Assembly: GCA_040904765.1 (NCBI GenBank)
Contig: JBBDST010000029.1
Coordinates: 1-6,145, forward strand
Direction of reading: 5' to 3'
Source of the DNA: JBBDST01 sp040904765
GTDB lineage: Bacteria > Actinomycetota > Nitriliruptoria > Nitriliruptorales > Nitriliruptoraceae
DNA: 6,145 nucleotides
Below, piece by piece: positions 6,096-6,145 of the stretch (position 1 is the first letter of the stretch; each line of letters begins with the position of its first letter). The notes under the pieces are model-generated. The model saw only the letters and a list, made by a program, of their open reading frames with translations. It ran no database searches and was not told the origin of the DNA. A program made the translations under genes and the position numbers.

Positions 6096-6145
6096 GTTGT
6101 TAATGGTGCCACCGCTACATGTTGTTAATGGTGCCACCGCTACAT
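6096..6145. repeat. Perfect 25-bp tandem direct repeat, two abutting copies reaching the window edge
   Basis: The unit reads GTTGTTAATGG...CGCTACAT on the plus strand and occurs at 6096-6120 and 6121-6145 with no differences and no spacer. It contains the dyad GGTG-C-CACC, and the first copy is flanked by TGTAGC (6089-6094) and GCTACA (6114-6119). The second copy ends at the last base of the window, so the array may continue beyond it. The 25-base period is not a multiple of three, which argues against a protein repeat. The absence of spacers rules out a CRISPR array as seen. Function is unknown. Confidence 0.85.

Noticed and set aside
6014..6112. A 33-codon upstream extension of argC starting in the repeat region.
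   Set aside because: It would place coding sequence across the predicted promoter and operator, adds nothing homologous to ArgC, and the ATG at 6013 has a well-spaced AAAGGA.
6096..6145. A CRISPR array at the right edge.
   Set aside because: The two repeats abut directly with no spacer, and no cas gene is present.

Overview
This window is almost entirely one minus-strand arginine-biosynthesis operon, read right to left: promoter/operator, argC, argJ, argB, argD, argF, argR, and the first 26 codons of argG, which runs off the left edge. No gene on the plus strand can be supported. The gene order C-J-B-D-F-R-G is the arrangement known from many Actinomycetota, including mycobacteria and corynebacteria. 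The ArgR core (a 'NLAVLRTPP' stretch followed by a GDDT motif) resembles actinobacterial ArgR. The DNA is moderately GC-rich. An actinobacterium is therefore the best guess, but the class cannot be fixed from the sequence; ArgC looks less like the mycobacterial enzyme than ArgR does.

Layout. Positions 6096-6145 hold two perfect, abutting copies of a 25-bp unit that reach the window edge. Positions 6014-6095 hold the argC promoter: a -35/-10 pair with a 17-bp spacer, overlapped by a perfect ARG-box-like palindrome and a third TGCA element, all phased at 10 bp. argC (6013-4976), argJ (4979-3762), argB (3756-2740), argD (2743-1529), argF (1532-600), argR (595-77) and argG (80 to the left edge) follow. 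Four junctions are 4-bp stop/start overlaps (GTGA at argC/argJ, ATGA at argB/argD, argD/argF and argR/argG). The other two, argJ/argB and argF/argR, have gaps of 5 and 4 bp. Co-transcription and translational coupling are very likely. There is no intergenic stretch over 300 bp inside the operon and no visible internal terminator.

How the genes work together. ArgB phosphorylates N-acetylglutamate, ArgC reduces the acyl phosphate, ArgD transaminates the semialdehyde to N-acetylornithine, and ArgJ moves the acetyl group back to glutamate (the cyclic pathway). ArgF makes citrulline and ArgG starts its conversion to arginine. ArgR is encoded within the operon it probably represses through the operator upstream of argC.

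Novelty. I see no previously undescribed system. The genes are intact, ordinary members of well-known families. The points worth a second look are small-scale: the 25-bp tandem repeat at the edge, the phased TGCA operator, an in-frame 18-bp tandem duplication that copies the argJ stop/argB start junction, an N-terminal extension on ArgB, a divergent cofactor-phosphate loop in ArgD, and a C-terminal tail on ArgR.
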